Shown here in pieces: positions 1 through 8,582 of a stretch of DNA of 64,000 nt. The notes below the pieces were generated by a model. It saw only the letters and a program-made list of their open reading frames with translations, was not told the origin of the DNA and did no database searches. The first letter of the stretch is position 1. Each line of letters starts with the position of its first letter. The position numbers and the translations under genes were made by a program. This stretch comes from Gelidibacter gilvus (GTDB lineage: Bacteria > Bacteroidota > Bacteroidia > Flavobacteriales > Flavobacteriaceae): contig NZ_SDDZ01000004.1 of the NCBI RefSeq assembly GCF_004115975.1, positions 124,001-188,000 of the forward strand, written 5' to 3'.

Positions 1-682
1 TATTGTCTTTTGCTTCTTGAGTTGTGAAGTTTCCGTTTTTTACCGACGCGTCGATAAAGGCATCATCCACCTCTTTGCCAATAATTTTTATGAATTTCTC
101 TTTGGCTTTAAAATTAATTTCAGAATAATCCAAACTGTTAATTTCGTCAACTATGGCTGCATCCTGAGGTGGTACCAATTGTCCGCCATCTTGCCAATAT
201 ACTTTAAATCCGTTGTATTCTGGAGGGTTATGTGAAGCTGTTAAAACAATCCCACAATGGCAGCCAAGATGTCTTACTGAAAAAGATAATTCGGGAGTGG
301 TGCGCAAATCCTCAAACAAATAAACTTGTATGTCGTTTGCCGAAAACACATCAGCGACAACTTTTGCCAAGGTTTTACTGTTATGGCGACAATCATAAGC
401 AATAACTACTTTGGGCGTTTCATTTGGAAATTGCTCATGCAAGTAATTGCTTAGGCCTTGTGTGTTTCTTCCAAGCGTATATTTATTGATTCGATTGGTG
501 CCAACGCCCATAATGCCACGCATGCCACCAGTGCCAAATTCTAGATCCTTATAAAACCCTTCTTGGATTTCTTTAGGATGAAAAGCGATACTGTTCTTGA
601 TTTCGTCTTGGGTTTCTTTATCAAAAGTTGGTGTCAACCAAGTGTTGATACGTTCTAAAATTTTCGGTTCAATGTGGATCAT
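1..682 (-). CDS. Phospho-sugar mutase (phosphoglucomutase/phosphomannomutase), C-terminus outside the window
   Basis: Reading the minus strand from the ATG at 682 gives an open frame of 227 codons that runs off the left edge. Residues 50-56 read GTGGMRG. Residues 148-153 read TASHNP, the phosphoserine loop of the alpha-D-phosphohexomutase family, with Ser150 the expected phosphorylated residue. Family members interconvert hexose 1- and 6-phosphates in the cytoplasm. The N-terminal layout resembles PgcA/PGM2-type enzymes of about 570 residues, so more than half of the protein is missing here. The family is certain; glucose versus mannose specificity cannot be told from this part. Confidence 0.9.
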   Translation of the reverse strand, partial: MIHIEPKILERINTWLTPTFDKETQDEIKNSIAFHPKEIQEGFYKDLEFGTGGMRGIMGVGTNRINKYTLGRNTQGLSNYLHEQFPNETPKVVIAYDCRHNSKTLAKVVADVFSANDIQVYLFEDLRTTPELSFSVRHLGCHCGIVLTASHNPPEYNGFKVYWQDGGQLVPPQDAAIVDEINSLDYSEINFKAKEKFIKIIGKEVDDAFIDASVKNGNFTTQEAKDN

Positions 683-762
683 GACGGTGTGATTAAAGTT
701 AGTATTACAAAAATAGGCAATTCAACAAATGTTAATTGATTAAAGACTATTAATTTAATGGA

Positions 763-1710
763 TTAGAAATTCAATTCATCATGAACAAGATAGCGTTTTC
801 TGTCATCTCTGTTGCGTAAAATAATTTCGCCCAAAAAGCCCGCAATGAAAAACTGAGTACCAATAATCATCGTTGATAGTGCGATATAGAATTGTGGACG
901 ATCGGTAATCAAGCGTCCGGCAGTATTTAAAAAGAGTTTATCAATACCAAGATAAAGCGTAAAACCAAGTCCGATGATCAACATAATCGCACCCAAAGCA
1001 CCAAAAAGGTGCATCGGCCGTCTTGCAAAACGCGAGATAAACCAAATGGTCAGCAAATCGAGAAAACCATGAATAAACCGGTTCATTCCGAATTTAGTGC
1101 TGCCGTATTTTCGTGCTTGATGGCGGACTACTTTTTCACCGATATTTGAAAATCCTGCATTTTTTGCCAAAACGGGTATGTAACGGTGCATTTCACCATG
1201 TACATCAATGTTTTTAACGACGTTAAGATCGTAAGCTTTGAGGCCGCAGTTAAAATCGTTTAATTTCACTCCGGAAGTGCTGCGAGCCGCCCAATTAAAG
1301 AGTTTTGAAGGCAAGTTTTTAGAAACTACAGAATCATACCGTTTTTTCTTCCATCCTGAAACCATATCGTATTGTTCTTTGACAATCATATGATAAAGTT
1401 CTGGAATTTCTTCTGGACTATCCTGCAAATCGGCATCCATCGTGATGACCACATCACCTTGTGCTTTTTCGAATCCGGCGTGAAGCGCTTGCGATTTCCC
1501 AAAATTCCTCGTAAAACGAATGCCCTTAACATTAGTGTCTTTTTCTGACAATTGTTTAATGACCTTCCATGAACCGTCGGTACTGCCATCATCAATAAAG
1601 ATGATTTCATAAGAAAAATGATTGGACTGCATAACTTTTGCAATCCAATCATATAATTCAGTTAACGATTCCTGTTCGTTGAGTAGTGGTATAACTACTG
1701 ATATGTTCAT
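763..1710 (-). CDS. Family 2 glycosyltransferase, membrane-anchored (DPM1/GtrB-like)
   Basis: A 315-residue protein with a GT-A catalytic domain followed by two membrane segments. Visible motifs are the N-terminal VVIPLLNE strand (residues 5-12), DDGSTDGS (40-47) and DADLQD (92-97), which bind the nucleotide sugar and metal. Hydrophobic stretches at about 233-260 and 275-300 should be two helices, as in dolichol- or undecaprenyl-phosphate glycosyltransferases such as GtrB and ArnC. The inferred role is transfer of a sugar to a polyprenyl phosphate at the inner membrane for envelope glycan synthesis. The donor sugar cannot be predicted. It lies in the same orientation as the DUF4199 gene upstream. 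Confidence 0.88.
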   Translation of the reverse strand: MNISVVIPLLNEQESLTELYDWIAKVMQSNHFSYEIIFIDDGSTDGSWKVIKQLSEKDTNVKGIRFTRNFGKSQALHAGFEKAQGDVVITMDADLQDSPEEIPELYHMIVKEQYDMVSGWKKKRYDSVVSKNLPSKLFNWAARSTSGVKLNDFNCGLKAYDLNVVKNIDVHGEMHRYIPVLAKNAGFSNIGEKVVRHQARKYGSTKFGMNRFIHGFLDLLTIWFISRFARRPMHLFGALGAIMLIIGLGFTLYLGIDKLFLNTAGRLITDRPQFYIALSTMIIGTQFFIAGFLGEIILRNRDDRKRYLVHDELNF

Positions 1711-1766
1711 TTAAGAGATTTCAAGTTTTAAGCATTCAAAAGTAACAAAATTAGTTCAAAACAATC

Positions 1767-2291
1767 TTATTCTTTTTTCATTACCAAACCACCTATCAGC
1801 GAATATATAAGTCCAAAAAGTGCGCTCATGGCAACCCAAAATGCTCCCATCAGTCCAGGGTTTGCGAACATCTCAACAAACTTCATACCTTGATCGACCA
1901 TCTCTTGGGTCATGTCCGGATTATCTTCAATCATCTTATCTTTAGCAACTGCAATCATTTCATTAATGAAATTAGGGTCTATGATATAATTAAAAATTAA
2001 AGAATAGATCACGAAAACAATCGCGCTAATCACTCCAATTAACACACCTACTTTAAGTGCATCGCTTAGGCTCAAAAGATTCGCATTTCTCTTTTTATAT
2101 TGATAAATAGCATAAAAAATAGCAATTGGAAAGATAAGATAATAGATGGCTGTAGGCCATTGAGCACCTTCTAAAGCTAATCCAGTGACATAGGTGAAGA
2201 CTGAAATAACCACCATGACAAGGCCTAAGATCACGCCGTAATTAATTGCAAACTTCCCAGGAGAAAGTTTTTGTGTTTCCATGATATCCAT
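1767..2291 (-). CDS. DUF4199 integral membrane protein
   Basis: A 174-residue hydrophobic protein with four likely membrane helices (about residues 15-35, 45-62, 78-102 and 148-170) and a charged, Met-rich loop between helices 3 and 4 (KDKMIEDNPDMTQEMVDQGMKF). This layout matches DUF4199, a Bacteroidota membrane family without a known function. The start could be the ATG at 2291 or the one three codons later at 2282; the second gives the more usual short N-terminus. The gene lies 56 bp upstream of the GT2 glycosyltransferase and is probably co-transcribed with it. Confidence 0.8.
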   Translation of the reverse strand: MDIMETQKLSPGKFAINYGVILGLVMVVISVFTYVTGLALEGAQWPTAIYYLIFPIAIFYAIYQYKKRNANLLSLSDALKVGVLIGVISAIVFVIYSLIFNYIIDPNFINEMIAVAKDKMIEDNPDMTQEMVDQGMKFVEMFANPGLMGAFWVAMSALFGLIYSLIGGLVMKKE

Positions 2292-2464
2292 AATAAATTG
2301 GTTTAATTAGTTTATATATTAGTTAGTAAGCAAATATAGAAAAACGTTACAAAAGATTTTCAGTAAAGGTGTGAATCTTGTTATTTGAAAATGGCAATTT
2401 TGTTTTGTAAATTGTGAGATGTAAATGATTTAAATGCAAAAAGTAAAAATATACATCAAATCTA

Positions 2465-2494
2465 TTGCGCATTTGTAAAAATTACTTAAATTTG
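2465..2494 (+). promoter_or_regulatory. Bacteroidota-type promoter for rpmE2
   Basis: TTG at 2465-2467 is followed by 19 nt and TAAATTTG at 2487-2494. This matches the primary sigma factor consensus of Bacteroidota (TTG, about 19 nt, TAnnTTTG). The L31 start codon lies 37 nt downstream. Confidence 0.75.
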
Positions 2495-2531
2495 CACTTT
2501 CAAAAATTGAACGATATTAAAGTATTTAGAG

Positions 2532-2783
2532 ATGAAAAAAGATATACATCCAGGAAATTATAGACTTGTAGCATTTAAGGATATGTCAAATGAAGACGTG
2601 TTTTTAACAAAATCTACAGCTGATACAAATGAAACTATTGACGTTGATGGTGTTGAGTATCCACTTGTAAAGATGGAGATTTCAAGAACATCTCATCCGT
2701 TCTACACTGGTAAATCCAAATTGGTAGATACTGCTGGTCGTATTGATAAATTTAGAAGCAAATACGCTAAATTCACAAAATAG
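2532..2783 (+). CDS. rpmE2: 50S ribosomal protein L31 type B
   Basis: An 83-residue protein starting [17 protein letters not shown] and ending in the conserved [24 protein letters not shown] region of type B L31. No cysteine is present, so the CxxC zinc site of the type A form is absent. In many bacteria this zinc-independent form replaces L31A when zinc is scarce. Whether a zinc-binding copy exists elsewhere in the genome cannot be seen here. The gene is monocistronic, with a clear promoter upstream and a hairpin terminator just after the stop. Confidence 0.95.
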   Translation: MKKDIHPGNYRLVAFKDMSNEDVFLTKSTADTNETIDVDGVEYPLVKMEISRTSHPFYTGKSKLVDTAGRIDKFRSKYAKFTK

Positions 2784-2801
2784 TTTAGTGTCCAAAATAG
2801 T

Positions 2802-2836
2802 AAAAGCCTTCAGATATTTTCTGAAGGCTTTTTTGT
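2802..2836 (+). terminator. Rho-independent terminator of rpmE2
   Basis: An AAAAGCCTTCAG / CTGAAGGCTTTT inverted repeat with a short AT-rich loop is followed by a T run, starting about 18 nt after the L31 stop codon. Confidence 0.85.
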
Positions 2837-2983
2837 TTTCCATAAATACCTTACTTTTGAGCCTTGAAATTTTTCGAAATCGAAATAGTTGCACGATCGC
2901 GGAGATCTAATTTTTCTCTTAGGTTGAACTTTTTTCGGTTCCGATAATTATTTTGACTGCTAACCAACTTCTAATTATAATAA

Positions 2984-4159
2984 ATGAACTACATCCTTTT
3001 TGACGGTCCTTTTAGAGATAATCTTTTGCCTTTTACCTTTACAAGACCGGTTGCCGATCTCAGAATAGGTATTTTGACCATTAGGGAAAAATGGGAAATG
3101 CATTTAGAATCTACCACAACAACCGTTACGGAAGATTACCTTTCAGATAAGTTTCCAATGGTAGAAATGGACGAGAATGTCATGATTAATGCATCTTATC
3201 TACCAAATAATGAGTTGGTGGAATTGGTGAGGAACCTGAAAGAAAATCAGGCTATTTTTAAGGATGAAGATGTTATCGCCTTTTTTACCAAAGACGCTCA
3301 GGAAGATATTGATTTTAATGATTTTGAAGCTATAGAATATGATAGCGAAGTTATTAAGGTAGAACATGTTTGGGATATTTTCTTAAAAAACGGTGAAGCC
3401 ATTCAAGAAGATTTTGAATTGGTAACGAATGGGAGGGAATCACAACCAATTTCCGCAACCAATAATGTCATAGCGCCACACAATGTTTTTATTGAGGAAG
3501 GTGTTATTATGGAATTTGTCACCCTTAATGCCGCTAAGGGACCAATTTATATTGGCAAAGATTCGGAACTTATGGAAGGCGCCATGGTTAGAGGTCCCTT
3601 TGCGCTCTGTGAGCATTCAATTGTTAAAATGGGAACTAAGGTTTACGGCCCTACCACAGTTGGTCCTTACTCTAAGATAGGAGGAGAGGTTAACAACTCT
3701 GTTCTTTTTGCTCATTCCAACAAAGGTCACGATGGTTTTTTGGGCAATTCTGTTATTGGCGAATGGTGTAATTTAGGTGCAGATACCAATAATTCCAATC
3801 TTAAAAATAATTATGCTGAGGTTAAAATTTGGGATTATACCACCGAAAGTTTCGGAAGAACAGGTCTCCAGTTTTGTGGACTTATGATGGGTGATCACAG
3901 TAAATGTGGTATTAATACCATGTTCAATACAGGAACAGTGATTGGCGTGAGTGCAAATGTCTTTGGAAGTGGGTATCCGCGTAACTTTATACCTAGCTTT
4001 AGTTGGGGAGGCGCTTCCGGATTCACAACTTTTCAAACCAATAAAGCATTTGATGTCGCCAAAGTGGTGATGTCCAGACGCGAAATAGAGTTTTGCGAAA
4101 TTGACAAAGCTATTATGAACCATATCTTCGAGGCGACACGAAAATTTAGGAGGGATTAA
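2984..4159 (+). CDS. GlmU-like sugar nucleotidyltransferase with left-handed beta-helix domain
   Basis: A 391-residue protein. The N-terminal 150 residues carry a FTFTRPVADLRIGILT segment typical of the Bacteroidota GlmU-like family. From about residue 155 to 345 there are hexapeptide-type repeats (for example VIAPHNVFIEEGV, GPIYIGKDSELMEGA, TVGPYSKIGGEV), indicating a left-handed beta-helix acyltransferase fold. The family is thought to combine N-acetylglucosamine-1-phosphate uridylyltransferase and glucosamine-1-phosphate acetyltransferase functions, supplying UDP-GlcNAc for peptidoglycan and lipid A. That role is inferred from the family. The classical GlmU N-terminal nucleotide-binding motif is not obvious, so the substrate remains uncertain. 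It follows L31 in the same direction but lies beyond its terminator. Confidence 0.82.
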   Translation: MNYILFDGPFRDNLLPFTFTRPVADLRIGILTIREKWEMHLESTTTTVTEDYLSDKFPMVEMDENVMINASYLPNNELVELVRNLKENQAIFKDEDVIAFFTKDAQEDIDFNDFEAIEYDSEVIKVEHVWDIFLKNGEAIQEDFELVTNGRESQPISATNNVIAPHNVFIEEGVIMEFVTLNAAKGPIYIGKDSELMEGAMVRGPFALCEHSIVKMGTKVYGPTTVGPYSKIGGEVNNSVLFAHSNKGHDGFLGNSVIGEWCNLGADTNNSNLKNNYAEVKIWDYTTESFGRTGLQFCGLMMGDHSKCGINTMFNTGTVIGVSANVFGSGYPRNFIPSFSWGGASGFTTFQTNKAFDVAKVVMSRREIEFCEIDKAIMNHIFEATRKFRRD

Positions 4160-4311
4160 ACTTAAACTACTTTAGTCCTAATATATTTGCTGTCATTCTA
4201 TATTCTTAGAGTCTTATTTTTGGTAAACTTGACGTTTATTGATATCTCTTTTAACCAATCCAAACCGTTGGTTTTTCACTTTGCAAATTCCTCTTAGGAC
4301 TTATGTGATAT

Positions 4312-4343
4312 TTGTATTACTTTCAAACAATTGCGTAACTTTG
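4312..4343 (+). promoter_or_regulatory. Bacteroidota-type promoter for mtaB
   Basis: TTG at 4312-4314, 21 nt, then TAACTTTG at 4336-4343. The mtaB ATG is about 100 nt downstream, so the message should have a leader of roughly 95 nt. The rest of the gap between 4160 and 4445 shows nothing I recognise. Confidence 0.6.
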
Positions 4344-4445
4344 CGCTTCAAAATACAAAAACTAGTTAAATTTGTATTTTGCGTTTAGAAACAGCGATTC
4401 TTTCTTTAGAAGAAGCTTCTGTTTTTAGGAAATGAATCCTGTATT

Positions 4446-5771
4446 ATGAGAAAAAAAGTAGCATTTTATACCTTAGGCTGCAAACTGAATTTTTCAGAAA
4501 CCTCTACCATTGCAAGAACTTTTGTAGATGAAGGTTTTGATCGTGTGGAATTTAATGAGGTGGCTGATATTTATGTGATCAATACATGTTCTGTAACAGA
4601 AAATGCCGATAAACGTTTTAAATCTATTGTAAAACAAGCGCAGAAGGTCAATCCTAATGCTTTTGTGGCTGCAGTGGGATGTTATGCCCAGTTAAAACCT
4701 CAGGAGTTGGCAGATGTCAACGGTGTGGATTTGGTGCTTGGGGCTACAGAGAAGTTTAAAATCACCGATTATTTAAATGATCTTTCTAAAAACGACATGG
4801 GCGAGGTGCATTCCTGTGAGATTGAGGAAGCCGATTTTTACGTGGGAAGCTATTCCATTGGCGATAGAACACGTGCTTTTTTAAAGGTTCAAGATGGTTG
4901 CGATTATAAATGTACCTATTGTACCATTCCCTTGGCCCGCGGTATTTCGCGAAGTGATACTATGGAAAGTGTCATTGAGAACGCCAAGGAGATTGCCAGC
5001 CAGAATATCAAGGAAATTGTATTGACAGGTGTGAATATTGGCGATTATGGGAAAGGCGAATTCGGCAATAAGAAACATGAACATACCTTTTTGGATTTGG
5101 TAAAAGAATTGGATAAGGTAGAAGGCATTGAGCGCTTGCGAATCTCATCTATCGAACCCAACTTGCTCAAGAATGAAACCATCGATTTGGTTGCTAAATC
5201 GAGAGCTTTTGTCCCGCATTTCCATATTCCTTTGCAAAGTGGCAGTAACGAGATTCTAAAAAAGATGAAACGTCGCTACATGAAGGAGCTCTACGTAGAT
5301 CGTGTTTCAAAAATAAAAGATGTCATGCCGCATGCGTGTATTGGCGTTGACGTTATCGTCGGATTTCCTGGAGAAACAGATGAACTCTTTTTGGAAACCT
5401 ATAATTTCCTCAATGGTCTTGATATATCTTATTTACACGTGTTTACTTATTCGGAACGTGATAATACCGAAGCCGCTATCATGGACGGTGTGGTTTCCAA
5501 AAATGTGAGAGCGAAACGCAGTAAGATGTTAAGGGGATTATCGGTAAAAAAACGTCGCGCATTTTACGAAAGTCAATTGGGAAGCACTAGAACCGTTTTG
5601 TTTGAAGGTGAAAATAAAGAAGGTTATATTCATGGGTTTACAGAAAACTATGTCAAAGTAAAATTTCCTTGGAATCCAGAACTTGTGAACACACTACATC
5701 AAGTAGAACTCACTAAAATTGATGCTGATGGTATTGTAAGATTTGAATTTGTGCCTGTTCTTTCTCACTAA
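4446..5771 (+). CDS. mtaB: tRNA t6A37 C2-methylthiotransferase MtaB
   Basis: A 441-residue radical-SAM methylthiotransferase. The N-terminal UPF0004 domain carries Cys12, Cys48 and Cys79, ligands of the auxiliary iron-sulfur cluster. The radical-SAM CxxxCxxC motif is at Cys152, Cys156 and Cys159 (GCDYKCTYC). A TRAM-like domain follows in the last 60 residues (LGSTRTVLFEGENKEGYIHG). The opening KVAFYTLGCKLNFSET and the length fit MtaB, which converts t6A to ms2t6A at position 37 of tRNAs decoding ANN codons, rather than MiaB or RimO. It appears monocistronic. Confidence 0.92.
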   Translation: MRKKVAFYTLGCKLNFSETSTIARTFVDEGFDRVEFNEVADIYVINTCSVTENADKRFKSIVKQAQKVNPNAFVAAVGCYAQLKPQELADVNGVDLVLGATEKFKITDYLNDLSKNDMGEVHSCEIEEADFYVGSYSIGDRTRAFLKVQDGCDYKCTYCTIPLARGISRSDTMESVIENAKEIASQNIKEIVLTGVNIGDYGKGEFGNKKHEHTFLDLVKELDKVEGIERLRISSIEPNLLKNETIDLVAKSRAFVPHFHIPLQSGSNEILKKMKRRYMKELYVDRVSKIKDVMPHACIGVDVIVGFPGETDELFLETYNFLNGLDISYLHVFTYSERDNTEAAIMDGVVSKNVRAKRSKMLRGLSVKKRRAFYESQLGSTRTVLFEGENKEGYIHGFTENYVKVKFPWNPELVNTLHQVELTKIDADGIVRFEFVPVLSH

Positions 5772-5893
5772 ATTTTCTTTTTTGAATTGATAATGTGGTG
5801 TTTATCCGTCTTTTTCGCTATTTAACCTGTTTTTTTTAGATAATCAACACTTATCGATAAATTTGATGTTGATCCCATATCTAATAATTTAAA

Positions 5894-6403
5894 ATGAAAA
5901 CTTCATTACGCCTACTTTTCCTTACTGTCAGTTTTGTTATACTTGTGAGTATTTCAAAGGATGACGTTAAAAACCCTGTAATTGGTGGGTGGCAATTGAC
6001 CACATGGACCGTCGGTATTCCTATCGATTTAAAAGCTAGCAAACACGTTACTACAAATCTTTTAGATCAAACTTCCTGCACAGTAAATGAAACCTTAAGT
6101 TTTGATAAAGATGGCATCGTAATCTCTGAAGATTCGTTCAGCCCTAAAATTACCATTCGATTAAAAGATGGTTCTTCTGATGTGTATATCGTTGAAGAGG
6201 TTTGTGCTGAAGGTGTTATTGGTTTTGCCACTGATTATTCCCAAGAGACTAATGGAGAAGTTCAATTTAATGGTACAATAGGGATTGTATCGAATAATCG
6301 ACTAACCGTTGTTTACAAGGAGGCCATTAAGATTTACAATGAAGCACTAACTGAAGTGATTGAAAGTAAGGATCTGACGTTGGTTTACACAAAGAAAGGG
6401 TAA
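5894..6403 (+). CDS. Lipocalin-like small secreted or membrane-anchored protein
   Basis: A 169-residue protein of unknown function. The hydrophobic N-terminus (residues 5-20) is followed by SKDD, as in many Bacteroidota lipoproteins, but the lipobox cysteine expected just before SKDD is absent (VSISKDD). After NPVIGGWQLTTW, a start seen in lipocalin-like proteins, the protein looks beta-rich with many alternating hydrophobic residues. It may be a cleaved secreted protein, an uncleaved membrane-anchored one, or a former lipoprotein that lost its lipidation site. It faces the next gene tail to tail across a shared hairpin terminator. Confidence 0.6.
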   Translation: MKTSLRLLFLTVSFVILVSISKDDVKNPVIGGWQLTTWTVGIPIDLKASKHVTTNLLDQTSCTVNETLSFDKDGIVISEDSFSPKITIRLKDGSSDVYIVEEVCAEGVIGFATDYSQETNGEVQFNGTIGIVSNNRLTVVYKEAIKIYNEALTEVIESKDLTLVYTKKG

Positions 6404-6404
6404 A

Positions 6405-6435
6405 AAAAAAACCGAAGCTTAACTTCGGATTTTTA
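6405..6435. terminator. Bidirectional terminator between convergent genes
   Basis: CCGAAG (6412-6417) pairs with CTTCGG (6423-6428), flanked by an A run upstream and a T run downstream, so it can act on both strands. Confidence 0.85.
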
Positions 6436-6438
6436 ATT

Positions 6439-6735
6439 TTAAATTCTGATTCCTACTGGAAGCATTTTTTGGTACTTTCTGTTTCTCCGTACAAATTTAG
6501 CTATCTCCGGACTCGTCGGTACAACACTAATATTGCGTTCTGAAATATTTTCAAAGACCAAGGTCAAAAAATCGGTTTCAAATTCCTCAGAAGTAATGCT
6601 CTCAGGAATGCACATTTTAGTTAGAAAAATTTTCCGGTCTTGTAAGGAGTATTCAATTTTTGCCAAATCATCTTCAATTTTAAGCTCGAATTGACGTAAG
6701 AAATCATTGTCAACTAACTCTAATGCATCAGTCAT
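6439..6735 (-). CDS. Small GNAT-like (YjdJ/CG-type acetyltransferase) protein
   Basis: A 98-residue protein when started at the ATG at 6735; an open frame extends to 6780, but that part (MNAPPSPKNK) looks non-conserved. The layout, with IEYSLQDRKIFLTKMCIPE followed by VVPTSPEIAKFVRRNRKYQ, resembles the short N-acetyltransferases of the Acetyltransf_CG group, in which a PxCPYVAxYxxxHPEY-like segment ends the domain. The glycine-rich acetyl-CoA loop that should precede the last helix is replaced by ITSEEFETDFL, so catalytic activity is doubtful. Assignment is by remembered pattern only and is moderate. Confidence 0.55.
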   Translation of the reverse strand: MTDALELVDNDFLRQFELKIEDDLAKIEYSLQDRKIFLTKMCIPESITSEEFETDFLTLVFENISERNISVVPTSPEIAKFVRRNRKYQKMLPVGIRI

Positions 6736-6941
6736 AATAATATATTTAATTTTATTTTTTGGGCTGGGAGGTGCGTTCACTACAATTTTATATAGCTTTG
6801 CGACACAAATTTACGAAAAATAACCTTAGCAATCGATTTCGTAACTGTTAAATACTTCAGAAGTAAATCCTTACGTGAGATTTAAAAGAGGTGTTTTTCA
6901 TTGGTCGAGGTTCAAATTTGTACGTAGTTTTAAAATTTCAA

Positions 6942-7610
6942 ATGGAGAAAAATATTATCCCCGTTTATCTAATGCCAGGAATGGCGGCGAAACCAACCAT
7001 ATTTAGTCGGATAAGGTTGCCTGAAGATCAATTTAAAATTTATTGGTTGGAGTGGATGATTCCCGAAGATAATGAAACTTTGGAAGCTTATGCCAAACGC
7101 ATGATTCTTAAGATCGACCATGAAAATCCAGTACTTTTAGGAGTTTCTTTTGGCGGCATCCTAGTTCAGGAAATGAGTAAATTCATGAAGGTTAGGAAGT
7201 TGATTGTGGTAAGCAGTGTCAAATCACGCCATGAACTTCCTAAACGGATGAAGATTGCAAAATTTATTAGGGCTTATAAATATGTCCCAACACAATTGCT
7301 ATCCAATTTGGACGTTCTCAAAAAGTACGCCTTCAATGAAACTGTTTCCAAACGTATAGATCTTTACAAAACCTATCTGGCAGTAAATGACAAGCGGTAT
7401 TTGGATTGGGCCATAAAGGAGATGTTACTTTGGAACCAAGAAAAACCGATTGATGATGCTATTTATATACATGGAGACAAGGATGCCATTTTTACACAAT
7501 CCTTTGGTGACGACTGCATTATTGTAAAGGGCGGCACGCATATTATGGTCGTTACAAAATACAAGTGGTTTAATAAACATCTTCCGGAATTAATAATGGG
7601 AGCCAAGTGA
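6942..7610 (+). CDS. Alpha/beta hydrolase
   Basis: A 222-residue cytoplasmic protein read from the ATG at 6942. The frame opens at 6891, but the first 17 residues do not look like an alpha/beta hydrolase start, whereas MEKNIIPVYLMPGM does. The nucleophile elbow is GVSFGG with Ser69, the acid is probably Asp179 or Asp181 in HGDKDAIF, and the base His200 lies in GGTHIMV, so a complete triad is visible. The strand IPVYLMPGMAA supplies the oxyanion region. The substrate is unknown. A lytic transglycosylase gene follows 42 bp downstream. Confidence 0.82.
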   Translation: MEKNIIPVYLMPGMAAKPTIFSRIRLPEDQFKIYWLEWMIPEDNETLEAYAKRMILKIDHENPVLLGVSFGGILVQEMSKFMKVRKLIVVSSVKSRHELPKRMKIAKFIRAYKYVPTQLLSNLDVLKKYAFNETVSKRIDLYKTYLAVNDKRYLDWAIKEMLLWNQEKPIDDAIYIHGDKDAIFTQSFGDDCIIVKGGTHIMVVTKYKWFNKHLPELIMGAK

Positions 7611-7652
7611 ATAGTGTTGAATTATTTTTTACATTTATAAAAAAATTGCAAA

Positions 7653-8582
7653 ATGAAAATGATTAAGAATTTATTAGCTATTGTGGGACTTGTGAGCATT
7701 TCAGGACTGTTCATATTTGCTGTCCAGTCGCCTGTAGATAAAGATATGAAGCCAGAGCAAAAATTGGACAATGGTTATAATATTTATGCTTTAAAAATAC
7801 CCGATGAACTTAATTTTGCGGATGAACCGTTGCCTTTGTCAATTCCGGATGTGTATGAACGCATGGATCGAGAACTTTTAGTGAATACCTATTGGCAATC
7901 TAACGCACTTTTGATGTTCAAACGAGCTCAAAAGTATTTTCCTGTAATTGAACCTATCTTGAAAAAGCATGGTATTCCTGATGATTTCAAGTATTTGGCA
8001 GTGATCGAAAGCGGATTGACCAATGCGGTGTCACCAGCAGGTGCAAGAGGCATTTGGCAAATTATGCCAGCAACTGGCAAGGAAAATGGCCTAGAAATCA
8101 ATGATAACGTTGATGAACGTTACCACTTAGAAAAATCTACAGAAGTAGCATGTAAGTATTTACTGCAATCAAAAAGGAGTTTAGGATCATGGACTTTGGC
8201 CGCTGCGGCTTATAATGCCGGAAACGCAGGGATATCAAGACGCCTAAAAGAACAGAATGTAAACGATTATTATGATTTATTGTTGGGAGAAGAAACAGGA
8301 CGTTATATGTTTAGAATTGTGGCTTTAAAAGAAATTATGACCAATCCTAAAGTCTATGGTTTCAATTTTGAGGAGAATGACCTCTATGGCAACATTCCAA
8401 CTTTCAATGTTGTAGTAGATAAAGAAATACCTGATTTTACGGCCTTTGCTCAAGAATATGGTATTAATTATAAAGTTCTTAAAATTCATAATCCTTGGTT
8501 GAGAGAAACCCGTTTGAACAATAAAACTAAAAAAGAGTACGTCATAGAAATTCCTGAAAAAGGACATTATTCCAATAACTAA
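7653..8582 (+). CDS. Membrane-associated lytic murein transglycosylase (SLT domain)
   Basis: A 309-residue exported protein with a hydrophobic N-terminal segment (residues 7-25). The SLT domain (about 95-240) shows the catalytic glutamate in AVIESGL (Glu119) followed by SPAGARGIWQIMPATG and AAAYNAG, the hallmark motifs of family 1 lytic transglycosylases (MltD-like). The last 60 residues contain a short LysM-like segment (FAQEYGINYKVLKIHNPWL). It should cleave peptidoglycan glycan strands to 1,6-anhydro-muropeptides in the periplasm. The stop codon overlaps the start of the cardiolipin synthase gene by one base (TAATG), so the two are translationally coupled. Confidence 0.9.
   Translation: MKMIKNLLAIVGLVSISGLFIFAVQSPVDKDMKPEQKLDNGYNIYALKIPDELNFADEPLPLSIPDVYERMDRELLVNTYWQSNALLMFKRAQKYFPVIEPILKKHGIPDDFKYLAVIESGLTNAVSPAGARGIWQIMPATGKENGLEINDNVDERYHLEKSTEVACKYLLQSKRSLGSWTLAAAAYNAGNAGISRRLKEQNVNDYYDLLLGEETGRYMFRIVALKEIMTNPKVYGFNFEENDLYGNIPTFNVVVDKEIPDFTAFAQEYGINYKVLKIHNPWLRETRLNNKTKKEYVIEIPEKGHYSNN

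Noticed and set aside
17-235. Plus-strand 72-codon frame at the left edge
   Set aside because: It is antisense to the phospho-sugar mutase, which has clear catalytic motifs.
3773-4123. Minus-strand 116-codon frame
   Set aside because: It is antisense to the hexapeptide-repeat part of the GlmU-like gene and has no family features.
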